Positions 1-11,530 of a stretch of 64,000 nucleotides of DNA are shown here, one piece after another. The position numbers and the translations under genes were made by a program. The notes beneath the pieces were generated by a model. It searched no databases and was not told the DNA's origin. It was given only the letters and a program-made list of their open reading frames with translations. The stretch's first letter is position 1, and each line of letters opens with the position of its first letter. The stretch is from Acanthaster planci (lineage: Eukaryota > Echinodermata > Asteroidea > Valvatida > Acanthasteridae). The stretch is from the NCBI RefSeq assembly GCF_001949145.1, contig NW_019091529.1, positions 839,214 to 903,213 on the forward strand. The letters run 5' to 3'.

Positions 1-1994
1 AAGAAGCCAACACTTCTCCATATTCCAAAAATGTTTTCTGATATCCAAGGGGTGAAGTGTAGATAATATTCATGCCTTTTGCAATTAAACCCACAGAATC
101 ATTTTTGGAAAACACCAAGGAATTTTTTATTATTGTTTCATTATACCGTTTTGCAAAAAGGTCTTATATGACAGACTTTTAGCCTTTATAGGGCATGCTA
201 TTGGGTAAGCAAATTGGTCTTGGTGTCTCAAGAAATTGGCTCAACTTCCCCACAGGCAACTGGTTCTCTTCAGAATATGCAATGGTGCGCTTATAACACA
301 TAGTAATAAGATGCTTCTCCTTTTCAAGATTGATTGTTCGCCGAGTGATCTTTTTCTCGGCAAAAGTTTGCAAATTATGTCTCCTTATTCTTGGTTTTTC
401 CACACTTACATCTTTCAAAATGTTTGATTTAATAAAAAGATGAAAAGAATCTCTGCCAATATCTCTATATGTGAGGAGGTTTTGCTCTTGTACTTTTGAT
501 GCACGTCTTGAAAAAGCTTGAAACAGGAAAGGAGACTAAACGGTGTCAAAAATACCACTCTCTTGCAGGTATACAAAGTACCTTTTGGAATTTGCAAATT
601 CACTAGCAACAACTGCTTCAGACAAGTCTCGCTGAAAATTACTTTTAACGTAGCCAAACTGATTTTGAAAATTGGCTATAACTTGCGACTGAAATTTAAA
701 TGTTTGGGAAACCTTATGTATGTCAGTTGGGAGGCTGTGAGAAAGAGCATTTTGCAATCTTTGTTGAACATCTCATGAGCTTCGTCCACAGCAACACTAG
801 AAAAGGAGAAATCCTTAATACTTGAAACAAATGCTCCTCTTTCAAAGTGTCCAAAACTTGTTTAGGAAGAGCATACATTTAGCTTAAATACCGTGGGATG
901 AGACGTGAATAATTCTGTCGATCAAATGCGTAAAAAAGAGGGCCAATGTTTCTCAGAGCAGCCAATCTGGCTTTTCAATTACCTTCTCTTATTGCAAAAA
1001 ACAACTGTATGTATGAAAAGCAATCCTCTTGAAGAAAATTGTGCCAAAATCTGAAAGTTTCAAATTTTTACTCAAATCAACAAGTGAGTACGTAATCAGT
1101 GTACTCTGTTTCCTTGCATCCAATCAATGCACAGTTACCAGGTCTCCAAATGTGCTCATGATAGAGGACAAAAGCCAACGTGTTGTGCGTACACAATAAT
1201 TCCCATCGAAATCCAGGTCTTTATGGATTTTTAAAAGAGATCTAACATTATCTTAAATCTTAAAGGTCTGTTAAAAGCAGACCTCTATTTTCAAGCGAGT
1301 CATCAATAACTTGAATGAAAACTTTCAACAGACATTGTCCAACTAGTTGATTTTGGTTAGTTATGTCAGTGGACAAACTATTTTGAAACAAACTTCTTAT
1401 TTCCTGCAGAGAGTTCACAGATGATACTTTCCTAGACACAATTGTGTAGCACGAAAAACAAAGATATCCTTCAAGATGTATATCACCAAACATTGTTTTT
1501 AAGATTTCTGAAGCAGCAAGTAACCCCATTTCCAGTGATGAGCACAAATATTTTTTGCTGGATGCTTGTATTGTAACATTGCAAGCACTGCATTTATATT
1601 CAAATCCCTATTTCCATAACATATTGTAATGTTGTTTACAAAAGTGGAAAAACACACGTGTCCATGTTGCATTCAACAGAAAAACAAGCATTGAATGTTT
1701 CTGCAGGACAGTCCATATTGTGCGTTGAAAGTACATTTAATTTGCACTGATAAAAATCATTAAGGGCACTTGGCAAATTTTTCCTTTTTCTTGATTTTTC
1801 ATCTGTGTATTTGGGATCTGATTGTTCTTTGTTACAGATACTTTGCATGCCTTGCAAATGCAGCCTGTCTCTGACAAATTTGCTTGTGTGCAAAACCAGT
1901 GTCTAATCTTTTCATTCTGTAAAGTGCCCAAATGGAAATGTGAAAAGCTTTTCCTTCCACAATGTGAACATGGACCGCACTGGGTTTCCCTCAA
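1..1994 (-). pseudogene. Decayed copy of a multicopy metazoan family with a DEAHEM motif
   Basis: Reading the minus strand from 1994 to 1, coding pieces appear in order but in different frames. First comes a Cys-rich segment (1994-1737) with CxxC pairs, CGPCSHCGRKSF and CICKACKVSV, which looks zinc-binding. Next is a helical middle segment (1547-1260). Then a block reads NIGPLFYAFDRQNYSR (about 960-900), followed by SSVAVDEAHEM (about 805-775). Last is a basic C-terminus, LQTFAEKKITRR, with LEKEKHLITMCYKRTIAYSE (418-179). This order resembles a large uncharacterised family I recall from cnidarian, amphioxus and sea-urchin genomes; no function is established to my knowledge. Several frameshifts and stops interrupt it, so I call it a pseudogene. 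It may continue past the left edge. Introns could explain some breaks, but not all. Confidence 0.6.
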
Positions 1995-2399
1995 GGAGGG
2001 GCCACATTAGTATGTTTGGTTCCCCCCTTACCTACAGTATGTTTACCCCTGCAGTGTACTGGAGTGCTGTTCCAACCAGGATCATGCTCTGCAGTTATGT
2101 CTCCTCCTTTGTCGTCTTATTTTGTTGATTTTCCAACACTTTCTTCTCACCTACGGAGTGGGTGCTTGAGGGGGATGGATATCTGAAGAATGAGAAGTAC
2201 GAGGCCTTGCCGAGGCAGACCTGAAGATGAAATTCAAAGGCTGAGAATACTGAGTGATGACTGGATCAGCCCGAGGAAGTCTTTTGCAAAAGCCAATTTG
2301 CACAAACCCCTCATTACCCTCCCCATCCCATTGAATTATCATCCTCATCAGTTTCTTCTTTACAGAACATGCTGATGGAAGTTTTTTCCTGGCTGATGG

Positions 2400-2640
2400 T
2401 TTGGATAGGGATCCCAGTGCTTCTGGCGGTGAGGCTTGGGGTCCCAGAGCTGGTGGTGGTGGGGCAGTGGGTCCTGGTGCTGGCGGCAGGGGTGTGGGTC
2501 CTGGTGCTGGCCACGGGGCTGTGGGTCCCGGTGCTGGCGGCAAGGCTGTTAGTCCTGGTGGTGGGGCCGAGGGTTCCAGTGCTAGCGGCAGGGCAGTGGG
2601 TTGCGGTGTTGGCGGTGGGGCTGAGGGTCCCAGTTGCTGA
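2400..2640. repeat. GC-rich minisatellite, open in three frames
   Basis: Variants of an 18-21 bp unit built on GGTGCTGGCGGCA and GGGTCCTGGTGC repeat across about 240 bp. On the minus strand this gives a Pro/Ala-rich frame (PAPGPTAPPP-like) and a Thr/Ser-rich frame (STGTHSPVAST-like); on the plus strand it gives a Gly/Ala-rich frame. A good minus-strand acceptor (TTTTTACAG) lies at about 2668, so part may be an exon encoding a low-complexity linker. Because several frames are open, the openness itself is not evidence of coding. Confidence 0.75.
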
Positions 2641-2998
2641 CGTCTCAAACGTCTGCATCTGGTCATCACTGTAAAAATTTTGTTAACATGTGGCAAACGT
2701 TACTTGATTTTTATAGTTTTGCTCCTCTTAACAATTTTTTAGCCTGATTTGTTCATCTGTTTAAAATAAAACTGATCATCTTGTGTCTAATTGGACAAAC
2801 TGTTGGAAAAACTACATGTACATGTGCATGAGGCTTTGGATGAAACATTTAGATGAAACAAAATTTTACATACATTCAAGTTTAACATCTGTTAGTGGGT
2901 GACAGCCAGTTCAGGATTTTAGTAGAAAAGGATTGATCAGGGTTGACCATTCTATTTAGCCTGACCGCACAGCATTAATACATCATTTTTTCAAAAGA

Positions 2999-3610
2999 TC
3001 AGTGCAAAATACATTTATAGTGGTTTATGCAGATCTGGCTAATTCTAAAATTAAGATAAATGGTGCGAACCAGCATGTTTTCCACTGCCGTCTGCAACAC
3101 TTCACCAAAGAGGCGGTTCCCACACCAATTCAGATGGACTCCATCATGTGTAAAATGATGACGTTGGAAGCGGTTATGGTTGCTAAGAAATCTGTATCCA
3201 GCAATGCTCGAGCACAGTTTCACCAAGTGCCCATTGAAAACGTCAGCCTTCAGGGCCAAATCGTCACTATCGTGGCGGGGCAAAATCCCACTCACAAGAA
3301 GATTTGAGCTGATGGGTGTTTATGTCTGGCTATCTGTAGCAGTTTTTGGAAGTGCTTCAGAAAGAGGTGCAAAAACTCTTTCCACAAGTCATTCATGCCT
3401 ACATGTATAACGACAACATGGGCAGACTGAGATTCATCATGGCAAAATAAATCCCTCAAGGTTTGACAGAGCCGTGAAGTGGTGCTCCCTGGCTTGGTTA
3501 CAACCTCTAGCACAAACCAATCACTGTCAAGGTTATACGGCAAGAATCTTGTGATTGAATCACCCAGTATCTTGGCACGAAACCAAAGCAGCTGACTCTG
3601 TGTGCTGGGC
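2999..3610 (-). pseudogene. SGNH/GDSL hydrolase-like domain exon with one frameshift
   Basis: On the minus strand an acceptor (TTTTCACAG) at 3611 opens a frame containing the family blocks in order. Block I is ILGDSITRFLP (nucleophile Ser). Block III is VVVIHVGMNDL (GxND). Then come SGILPRHDSDD and the C-terminal THDGVHLNWCGNRLF (catalytic Asp and His of block V). The frame breaks once near 3292-3295: QIFL runs into TGA, while SGILPR continues in the neighbouring frame. All catalytic-block residues survive, so either the gene died recently or the sequence has an error. SGNH domains of this style occur in repeated genes next to retroelements in several animals. Substrate is unknown. A further 5' exon is expected. 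Confidence 0.7.
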
Positions 3611-5040
3611 CTGTGAAAAGAGAATATACAGACACAGGAAATGAAAAGAAATAAGTGTACATGGCAAAATATTGTGACAAGAACAAGATCCATTGTTACA
3701 GTGATTACTAAAGAGTTATGCTGAGGTATTGTAAGTGTCGAAAGATTACAGAATGGAATTTCACAAGTGCCAGAATGCTGAGCAAAGGCATCAATCAAAA
3801 TTATTTGTCAATTTAAAGTAATAATGCATTCATTTGAGTTGGTGCTTGATCTAACAATGCATATTCTTTTAATCCCCTGAACAAAATGATGTAAACTGCT
3901 TTAAAAAGGTTTATACATTGTAGGATGATCAATGCACCAACAAGCTGAAAGTGTGCACAGGAGTAAAGGAAGCTACTATTGTTAATGTTAAAAGTTGTTG
4001 TTGAAGAAATTACAAGACAAATTATATTCATACTCCAACATACAAATATTTGTTCAATTGATGAACCAGTTTACAGAGGTCATATTTCTGTGGAATAGAT
4101 TATGTATCTGAATCATGTATCACTTCGACCAATTTTTATTACATTCGAAGAAAATTTTTAAAAAGCCCTTAATAAATAACAGAAATAAGAGGAGTATTTT
4201 TGGCAATTATTTTTTAAAATTTAAGTATTCTGCTGATACAACAGGAACGCCTACATGAAAATTGAAACATAGGCTTATGTAAGATGGAAAAAAACTGGAT
4301 ACAATTTTTTTCTCTCCTTTGTAAAAAAACATGAATTACTAATAAAATCTATTTTGTCTGTCTCCTTAGGCCATTCCAGGTTCATTAAATGTCCCTCTCT
4401 CGAAAGGGTGAGCCAACATGTACATGTACGCCCGATAGAAAGTCTACAACCGAAGGGCTTAGGCAACACCTAATCATGTAATAGCTCTCCCAAAACAAGC
4501 ATGTGTGTCGCGTTGACAAAGAAAAAAGACTGTTGACGTCATGGATGTCTCACATCATGGGGTGTAATCAGGCCCTTGGGGTAATTTGGAAACTCTCATC
4601 AGAATTTGGCATTAAAATAGATATTTCCATACAGGATCTGCATAGATGGAAATGGTTCGGTTTGAAAAGAAGATCTCAAGAACAACAAATAAGGGTCTTA
4701 GCAAAAAAAAATTCTGCTGACATAAACATTGGTAAATATGTTGTCATGCATTCAAGATAAGCCTAAAACAAGTAAAATTCATGTGGGTACATTATGTAGG
4801 CCTAGACCATATTTTAAAAACTCACCCATCTGTCACAAATGAATGAAATGCACAACTTTGACTACTGTACTAGGCCCTTCATGTTCATGACCAACTTCTG
4901 ACGGATAATCCCACTACCATTTATAAAAAAAGGCATAATTTATTTTGGCCTATTCACGACCGACCATGCATGCATGCATGGTATGCATCATGTTCGATTG
5001 TGCTGTCAACCATGCCAAGCTGCATTTTAAGTGCACGAGT
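3611..5040. other. No gene recognised (1.4 kb)
   Basis: This AT-rich stretch holds only short open frames. Candidates at 3813-4031 and 4503-4760 show no motif I can defend. A perfect ATGCATGCAT-type palindrome sits at about 4965-4990. Confidence 0.5.
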
Positions 5041-5300
5041 CAGCCAAAAGCCCCTATTGTCGACACTGGAAGAACGCACGGCGCGGGACCTTGCGACCGA
5101 TGCGAAAAAACCCAGTGCACTGTCGTGACGTCATCGCCGAATGGCAAAAGTACGAAATTCAGAATTTTTGAAAATGTTTGACAGCAAATTAAAACTTCAT
5201 AAAACAACTTGCATTAGCAATTTCGGTGTCATTGAAAGCACTTTGTTTCGCACACAAGAAAAACATCACTGTTTTCTCGTAAGTTTCTCGAAACAGTCAG
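5040..5300 (+). promoter_or_regulatory. CpG-richer block with a CRE palindrome; candidate 5' region
   Basis: CpG dinucleotides cluster here and continue to about 5720, unlike the flanks. A perfect cAMP-response element, TGACGTCA, lies at 5126-5133, about 170 bp before the first recombinase exon. No convincing start codon joins the next exon in frame: an ATG at 5141 opens a frame one base out of register. This is a positional inference only; the block could be a promoter or 5' UTR. Confidence 0.35.
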
Positions 5301-5361
5301 GAGCACCAAAAAAGAAAAGCCCTTCCCGAAAATGTCAAGGATTATAACCACATTCTTATTG
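5301..5361 (+). CDS. Crypton-type recombinase domain, first recognised exon
   Basis: The frame ending ALPENVKDYNHILI stops at a strong donor (G|GTAAGT at 5362) with one leftover base. That base joins the next exon's two leading bases to give Asp, producing ILIDWCESHNV. This matches the start of the core-binding domain in Crypton, QRICH1 and ZMYM-type proteins (P.NT followed by an amphipathic helix ending in EW or DWC). The left boundary is uncertain: I used the AG at 5299-5300; an in-frame TAA lies just upstream at about 5279. No in-frame ATG is present, so an earlier exon is needed. Confidence 0.6.
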
Positions 5362-6945
5362 GTAAGTTAACCACTTTTCACGCATTTCCAACTATAAAGT
5401 TATATATCAAAATACAGCTTAGAATTTGATCATTCACTTACCACTCCATGTTGGCCCATCACTGCCTGCTGACGGGTTCCCTGTCCTTTTTTCCAGGGTT
5501 ACTACCAAACGCGCGCAAAATCTCAAAAAATTTCAAGCGGTCTGAGACCGTGAACACGCTGCAAATAAAATATCGGTGCGTACTTCATTACCGAGTATGT
5601 TGCGCACTGACTGCTGTATTTTTCGTCCTCACGAAAAACTCAAAGGGGCACACTGTTGCCATCTTGTCTTTCTGTGCGTGTTTGTGTACTAACGTGACAC
5701 ATCTACCGTAGTGTGAACTTGTGAACAAAAGATGTCAGCACAATGTTGAAAGGGAAGACATTCTGTAGACTGTACACAGGACGTTTTCCTTTTCTGAATA
5801 GGAAGTATAGAGGCATTTTGGGGTTAAGGTCATCTGCTGTAAAAAGGAAGAGGAACAGTCAAGGAAACCTTTTACAAAAATGCAGTGCAAAAACAAAGGA
5901 ATGTCCATACCAGTTATGTTAGTATGTGGGTGTGTGTGGGGGGTAGGCCTCTATGTACAAGTACAATAAGGGGACAGTTTTCTTTTGTTAGGACATTTAG
6001 GACAAAATTTGTCCCCATGGCATTTTCAGTACCCAAGAATGACTGAAAATACAAGTACTGGTATTTGTCCCCACAACTATGGTACAAGTGTGTGTGTCAA
6101 GAATATTCTTGTTAGCATAATAACTTGAGAAATATTTTATCTACATGTATAAATTTCAAATTTGGCTTGTCAATTTCTTGGGTGATAACTCTAACGGTAT
6201 TACAGTAAAGGTCAAACAATTAATGCCTAAAACAAGAAATCTTGTTTGCAATCTGAAACTAAAGTTGTAGGTTTTAGGCATGGTCTTGATGGGACATTTG
6301 TGTTTAACACGTCATTCTTGTTCAAAATGTTTCTGATAAAGTCTTTTGTAAGCTTTGCATGTAGTATTTGGAAACATGTGCACATCTGTGAGGACTGACC
6401 CATGAGCAAGGCCTGAAAAGGAAATTCATGTCATTAAAAGATTTGCACGTCCCTGAAGACAAACATGTACAAATACACAGAATTTACAATGAAATAATGC
6501 AATGACACTTACACTGCCTACCGTGCAATGGATACAGTTTCAATGTTCTTATCAAAAATATGGGTGTTTCACAATACAGTGCACCACCATGAGGTTGCTA
6601 CAAAGAGTCAATAAAAACAGAGCTTACTTGCTGTGATTTAAATGTTAGCGAATGTCAGACAACTCTGCAGAATTTATGATTGATCGAGTCATTTCTTGCC
6701 ATTTTTTCTATGGCAGCCTCTTAAATTAATCAAAGATTAAATCTCCTCGTACAAAATACTAACGTTATTTACAAGCATTTACAAATTTCGACTGAATTTA
6801 ACACTTGTTGAGGTCCTTTTTTCCTTCTTTTTGAGCAATCTGCAGTGAGGGAAACTTTCATAGATGGGGAAATAAGTAGGTATATTATGATATATGTTAC
6901 ATTCAAATACTGTTATGTTGTATGTTGTATTTGGATACATTACAG
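5362..6945. other. Intron 1 of the recombinase-type gene
   Basis: It starts with a strong GTAAGT donor and ends TTACAG. It includes the tail of the CpG-richer block (to about 5720) and a short GT/G-rich run near 5929-5945. I see no gene in it. Confidence 0.5.
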
Positions 6946-7080
6946 ATTGGTGTGAAAGTCACAATGTTTCAGCCAAATTTGAGGATCTATCTGACGTAAA
7001 GCTGGCTGAACTCCTTGAAAGGGTCTACAGAGAAGGACCAAGAGTAAAACCAGAAGTATATACAACTTATACACTCCAAG
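6946..7080 (+). CDS. Crypton-type recombinase, core-binding (SAM-like) exon
   Basis: The exon encodes about 45 residues, including FEDLSDVKLAELLERVYREG. This is the helix pair of the N-terminal core-binding domain seen in Crypton tyrosine recombinases and their domesticated relatives. Flanks are TTACAG and G|GTTAGT. Phase is two leading bases and one trailing base, matching both neighbouring exons. This N-terminal part normally precedes a segment reading like LRxxLxxxLTEPP, which is exactly how the next exon begins. Confidence 0.8.
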
Positions 7081-7755
7081 GTTAGTCTGCATGTTACAGT
7101 AGTCTTTTACCTTGAATTTGTATGATGCTTCTGTCTTGTAATCATTTTGTCAAACCCACAAGTAAAATAAATCTCAAAAGATCGAAGCAGTTTAAGAATA
7201 TCTTAGGAGACTATTTTGCAATGGAAGCAATGAAATTGGGCAATTGAGTTGTGATATGAGCAAAACGAAATAATTTATCTTATTCACAGTATTCAGACAA
7301 AACATCTACATGTATCAAGAGTTATAGCCTCAGGATAAAAACTTTGTTCTACATGTAAGCTGGCAGGGACCTTCATGCACTTCAAGTCGATACAGTCTTT
7401 GATTTTGTTTATGGAAGCATCGTCATCAAAGTCCTGTGGGAAATCTAATTTGGCCTGTGCTATGATGGCCATGAAGATCCGTTGTCTGTTCAGAGCTTCT
7501 TTCCATACCCAATTCTTCCCATCGAACATTTCCCCACCATGGAAGTTCGATCTTGTAAGGTCTTCCCCTACATCCTTGATAATTGAGTAGGAACATCTCT
7601 TATCCCAATATCCACATTTTAATCCATGAAAACCGTCAATCTTGGTGGCGATGATTCTACTGAAACTTTTGTCTTACTGCAAAGCTCATATTATTAAAAC
7701 ATATCTTTAAATAAGTTGGTTTGAAAGCAGACATTTGCAGGTTTCAAGAAACTCA
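7081..7755. other. Intron sequence
   Basis: AT-rich. A short minus-strand open frame (7293-7529) has no recognisable motif. Confidence 0.4.
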
Positions 7756-8375
7756 GTCACCACTTCATGCCAGGGCATTTTTCAATGTTGATGATGCTGG
7801 GCTGGCATGACTATCATTTTTTCCGTTTTCAAAACCCTTCAGAAAGTCATCATTTCATTTAACGGTCATTTATAGCCGCATAAAGTAATCTTTAGGCACT
7901 ACTCTAATTTGACAGGTGACCTTCATTGACGCCCAAGTATTTCAGTCAGGCCTGCAGCCTTGTAAACAGAGCCCAGATTGTGCGGTGTTATACAACTGTC
8001 TTTTGTTCACGAACCTGGCTCAGTGCACTGTTGACCTCTTTTCAATAGGGGCCAGATTAGCGTGCAGCAGTGCTGTGTGGCTCACCACTGCGGTGGTGGA
8101 GCGCTTTTGTTCCCAATGGTAATCCGCTAGCTCTCAATGCCCCAAACCCTGGTATACAGTTTCAAAACAAGGCTGGAATACCGCCACTTTTGAGAGTGAA
8201 AAATGTCTGTAATGCCCAACAGCCTGGTCTTTTGTTCGGAGTACAGTCTTTTGTTACAGGACCCTGTTTCCTTTGTCCGAGTTCGGAGACCCCGGCCACG
8301 CATATAAACCATACATGTACGTCTCCAAAAAAAGAGCTGTTTCGCCGAAGCCCTGAAACAGCTAGTAAATTGACT
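7756..8375 (-). mobile_element. TTAA-MITE family 1, copy 1 (reverse, decayed ends)
   Basis: The sequence is shared with six other copies in this window. It opens with CACCACTTCATGCCAGGGC (inverted-repeat end; the TTAA is mutated to GTCA) and carries the family blocks TCAATAGGGGCCAGATTAGC, CAGCCTGGTCTTTTGTT and GACCCCGGCCACGCATATAA. The far end is degenerate. No transposase is present. Confidence 0.75.
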
Positions 8376-9939
8376 TCTCCACTTGTACCTGAGAGGGGTT
8401 AGAACCCAGTACAAGAAATAAGGTAACAGGGCATGTGGTGGCACAAGAAACTTCTACATTAGATATTTTATTTACAAATTTGTACAACGCTGAACAGCGT
8501 ATGTGAATTGTATACAATAAAAAAGGACAGTCAACGATATGGACCTGTAATAGATACACCAGGCCTCGAATTTCGTTTTTTTAAGGCACTGCCATTTGGC
8601 ATTGGTGGACTGGCTGAAATAAAATGCAGTTAATGCCATCAGTGTACCAAAGTTATAGGCATTAATGCCATTCTGACTTTTTTTTATATTGCTTGAAAAT
8701 GATTAAGGTCTAAGAAAAAGTAGAATAAGCATTATACCTGAACATGTCCGTGACAAGTGCCGAACCAGCAGCCGAGTGTTGAAAGGCTTCTGGCTGTTTT
8801 GACTGCAGCCATTCTAAAATTCTAAATGAGCACTTGTTCTAGATTAACATTATTGCATGGTACATTAACATACGTGTACTTAGCTTGGGCATGCGCTGTT
8901 ACGTTAGGTTGTTGGATAGGCCGGCGGGGGTCGCCTGTGCCGCCCTTGCGATCGTGCAGTGTGCATGGAGCTGGCTGGGCCGCGGGTGTGTGGTGGGCTG
9001 AGCGTACGATATTCCCACGTACACACATGCTATGCATATGCATGCATGCCAGGCATTTGGGTGGCACAGCACGGTGTTCCGGTCGAATGTGAGCAATCAA
9101 GGAACGATGTGTATGCCGCTTTCCATGTACCTGGCTGAACAGGGGCAGTTGATATGCACGTATAGGGCACTACGGCCAAGAGAAAAAAGGGCACTGCCAT
9201 CTTGGTGGTGAAACACGATCACTTTTCGGGGACACCACAGGCAAATGGGAGGGCACCAACGGCCATGGCTGTCATGGCCTTTGGGAAATTTGAGGCCTGG
9301 TACACTCAAGAAACGAAATTAATTATTAGATAAGCTTAAGCAAATATTGTGCATTTACATTTTACCATTAATTTGAGTTCATTTTACAACCGTGTTCACA
9401 GAGTTTAATATATCCTCTAAGATACCAACAGGTTATGTCACATATTGATAGAAATAATCAGAATGTTTGTAGGATATGGCAATTTAGCAACTCAGCGATA
9501 ATGTTAATGGTTTAGAAGCAATGCACGATAACTGATCTTATCAAATATGTGTCTAATAAGCGTAAGTTTAGATTAACCCACAAGTTGTACTTTCCAGAAT
9601 ATTATTCTCATTCTCAGATTTTATGAAAAATAGTACACACAGTGTACTGTTTTAGTGTACTACATACTGGTACATGTAGTATGCAAAACTGCTACACCTT
9701 AAGTATGTATTGTAGTGTGAGGCACCCAAAGGACGGCTGTAAAATACAAGAAAAAATTTATGAAAATATGTACAGATGAGTAGTGGGCATATGCAGAACT
9801 GACAAAGTTTGAAAGCACAAATTTACTCATAAGGAACCCTCTACTATCCACTTTCTATGGTCCCAAGAACACTTAATTTGATTTGTCTACTTTCTATAGA
9901 CTCAAGAACACTTCATTTAATATCGGGGGTTCTTCATCT
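8376..9939. other. Intron with a CpG-richer patch, no gene seen
   Basis: The patch at about 8880-9080 is GC- and CpG-rich (GGCCGGCGGGGGTCGCC). It is open on several frames but shows no domain. The rest is AT-rich intron. Confidence 0.4.
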
Positions 9940-10352
9940 TTAACCCCTTCGCACTGGGACGCGGGTAGAGCCGCCGTAAAAATTGAGATCCTCAGCCCGC
10001 TTTTCAGCTATTATTCTCGGCCCACGCTCGAGCAAACATGGTGAAAGAAGGCAGACCCTGGCTCTTGTATATATGGTGATTAGCCCAGAAATAAAAAGAC
10101 CAAATTTGAATCATAATCACCTGCTTCACAATAGTCCCCACTTTAAAAAAAGAGGCAACGGGAATGTGGAAGGGTGAGTAGAGCCGCATGCCACCGAACA
10201 ATCAGCCTTTTCACTGTGTAATTCAAAGCGTGCAGAGCACGCAGGGCCACAAACCGAGAATTTGCAGTTTGGCAGGTGGCCTTCGTGGCCAAGCGAGGCT
10301 GGAATTCTCGGAGTCGGCTTTCAGGAAGAAATTCCTGGCACGAAGGGGTTAA
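9940..10352 (+). mobile_element. TTAA-MITE family 2 (piggyBac-like)
   Basis: This 413-bp element is flanked by TTAA on both sides. Its ends are inverted repeats: TTAACCCCTTCGCACTGGGA at the left, and the reverse complement of TTAACCCCTTCGTGCCAGGA at the right. A TTAA target site with C-starting repeats is the hallmark of piggyBac transposons. The interior differs from family 1 and encodes no protein. Confidence 0.8.
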
Positions 10353-10605
10353 TCTCTGATCAACAATAATAAGTTTTGGAAACATTAATATCACTCTCAA
10401 AAGTACATGTATCTGTAAAATAAAATTCACCCAACACAGACATGGAAAATGCCAATACTGGTCATATGCCATCTAGAACTTTGTAAATGGAACTCACCAT
10501 GCAGCGTCCCTCAACCTGTGCCAATCACCAGTGCAATATGCAAGAAGGCAATGATTGCAAAGTTTCATACAAATGTAATGATGTGAGCAGTAGCAACAAA
10601 GTAAC

Positions 10606-11530
10606 TTAATGCTCAGGCAAGGAGATTCTGAAACAGGTTTCGGGAATGTATTCTTGATATGCACAGCCGAGTTGTCCAAGATCGGACAAAGGGAAGTGGA
10701 CCTTGTAACAAAAGACCGTACTTGTAACAAATGACCAGGCTGCTAGGAATTAGAGCTACATGTATATATGCAATCACACGTATGAAGCCAAACCACGGTT
10801 CACAACCATGCACAATGCATGACATTTATGATGCTCAACCAACCATAAAAACTTCACATGTGAAAATAGGCTCCTGTAACATTCAGGCTTTATTTTCCTG
10901 AAAAAAATCTCCCTGTCCACAATTTTGACCCAGGATTTTGTCCCACACCCCATTCATCACATACAAATTCACACAAGTTGCAGTGTTTTTACTGTTGATA
11001 TACTGATGAACGGCTGCAACGCGAGTCTAATACACATGAGACATGCGCAATACAAACACAACCACCATGGTTTGACTTCATATGTATGATTGCATTACCA
11101 ACATTTTTTCACTCTCAATAGCAGAGATAATCTAGCATTTTTTTGAAACAGTATACCACTGTTTTGGGCATTCGGTGCGAGCAGATTACTACTGGGGACA
11201 AAAGTGCTCCATCACCACAGTGATGAGCCACATAGTACCGCTGCATGCTAATCTGGCCTTTATTGTGCCAGTTTTTGGAACAAAAGAAAATTACGTAACG
11301 CCACACAATCTGGGCTCTTTTTACAAGGTGGTAAGCCTGGATGAAATATTCCAGCATCAATAGATGTGTCTGTCAGATAAGAATAGAACCAGAGAGTCCT
11401 TTATGTGGATGTAAGTGTCCAATAAATGAAGATATGAATTTTTTTAGAATTTTGAAAACAGAAAACATTTAAAAATACTCCGGCCCAGCAGAATCAACAT
11501 TTATAAATCCCCCCAGCAGGAAGTGGTTAA
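10606..11530 (+). mobile_element. TTAA-MITE family 1, copy 2, interrupted
   Basis: The family blocks run in order, including CCTTGTAACAAAAGACCGTA, ATGAGCCACATAGTACC and a terminal CAGGAAGTGGTTAA. The left end is degenerate after TTAA at 10606. The body is split by a second insertion (about 10751-11096): sequence left of it stops inside the family block CAGGCTGCTGGG, and sequence right of it resumes with CATTACCAACATTTTTCACT. Confidence 0.75.
10751..11096 (+). mobile_element. Nested MITE with about 30-bp inverted ends
   Basis: The ends are inverted repeats. The left has TGCAATCACACGTATGAAG with GCCAAACCACGG following. The right end is the complement of TGCAATCATACATATGAAG with TCAAACCATGG. 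The element lies inside a family-1 TTAA-MITE, so it inserted later. Superfamily unknown; the target duplication is unclear. Confidence 0.65.

Noticed and set aside
8070-8402. Open frame MLCGSPLRWWSAFVP and similar ones at 20959 and 36969
   Set aside because: The same peptide recurs because it lies inside MITE family 1; the copies are non-coding and flanked by TTAA.
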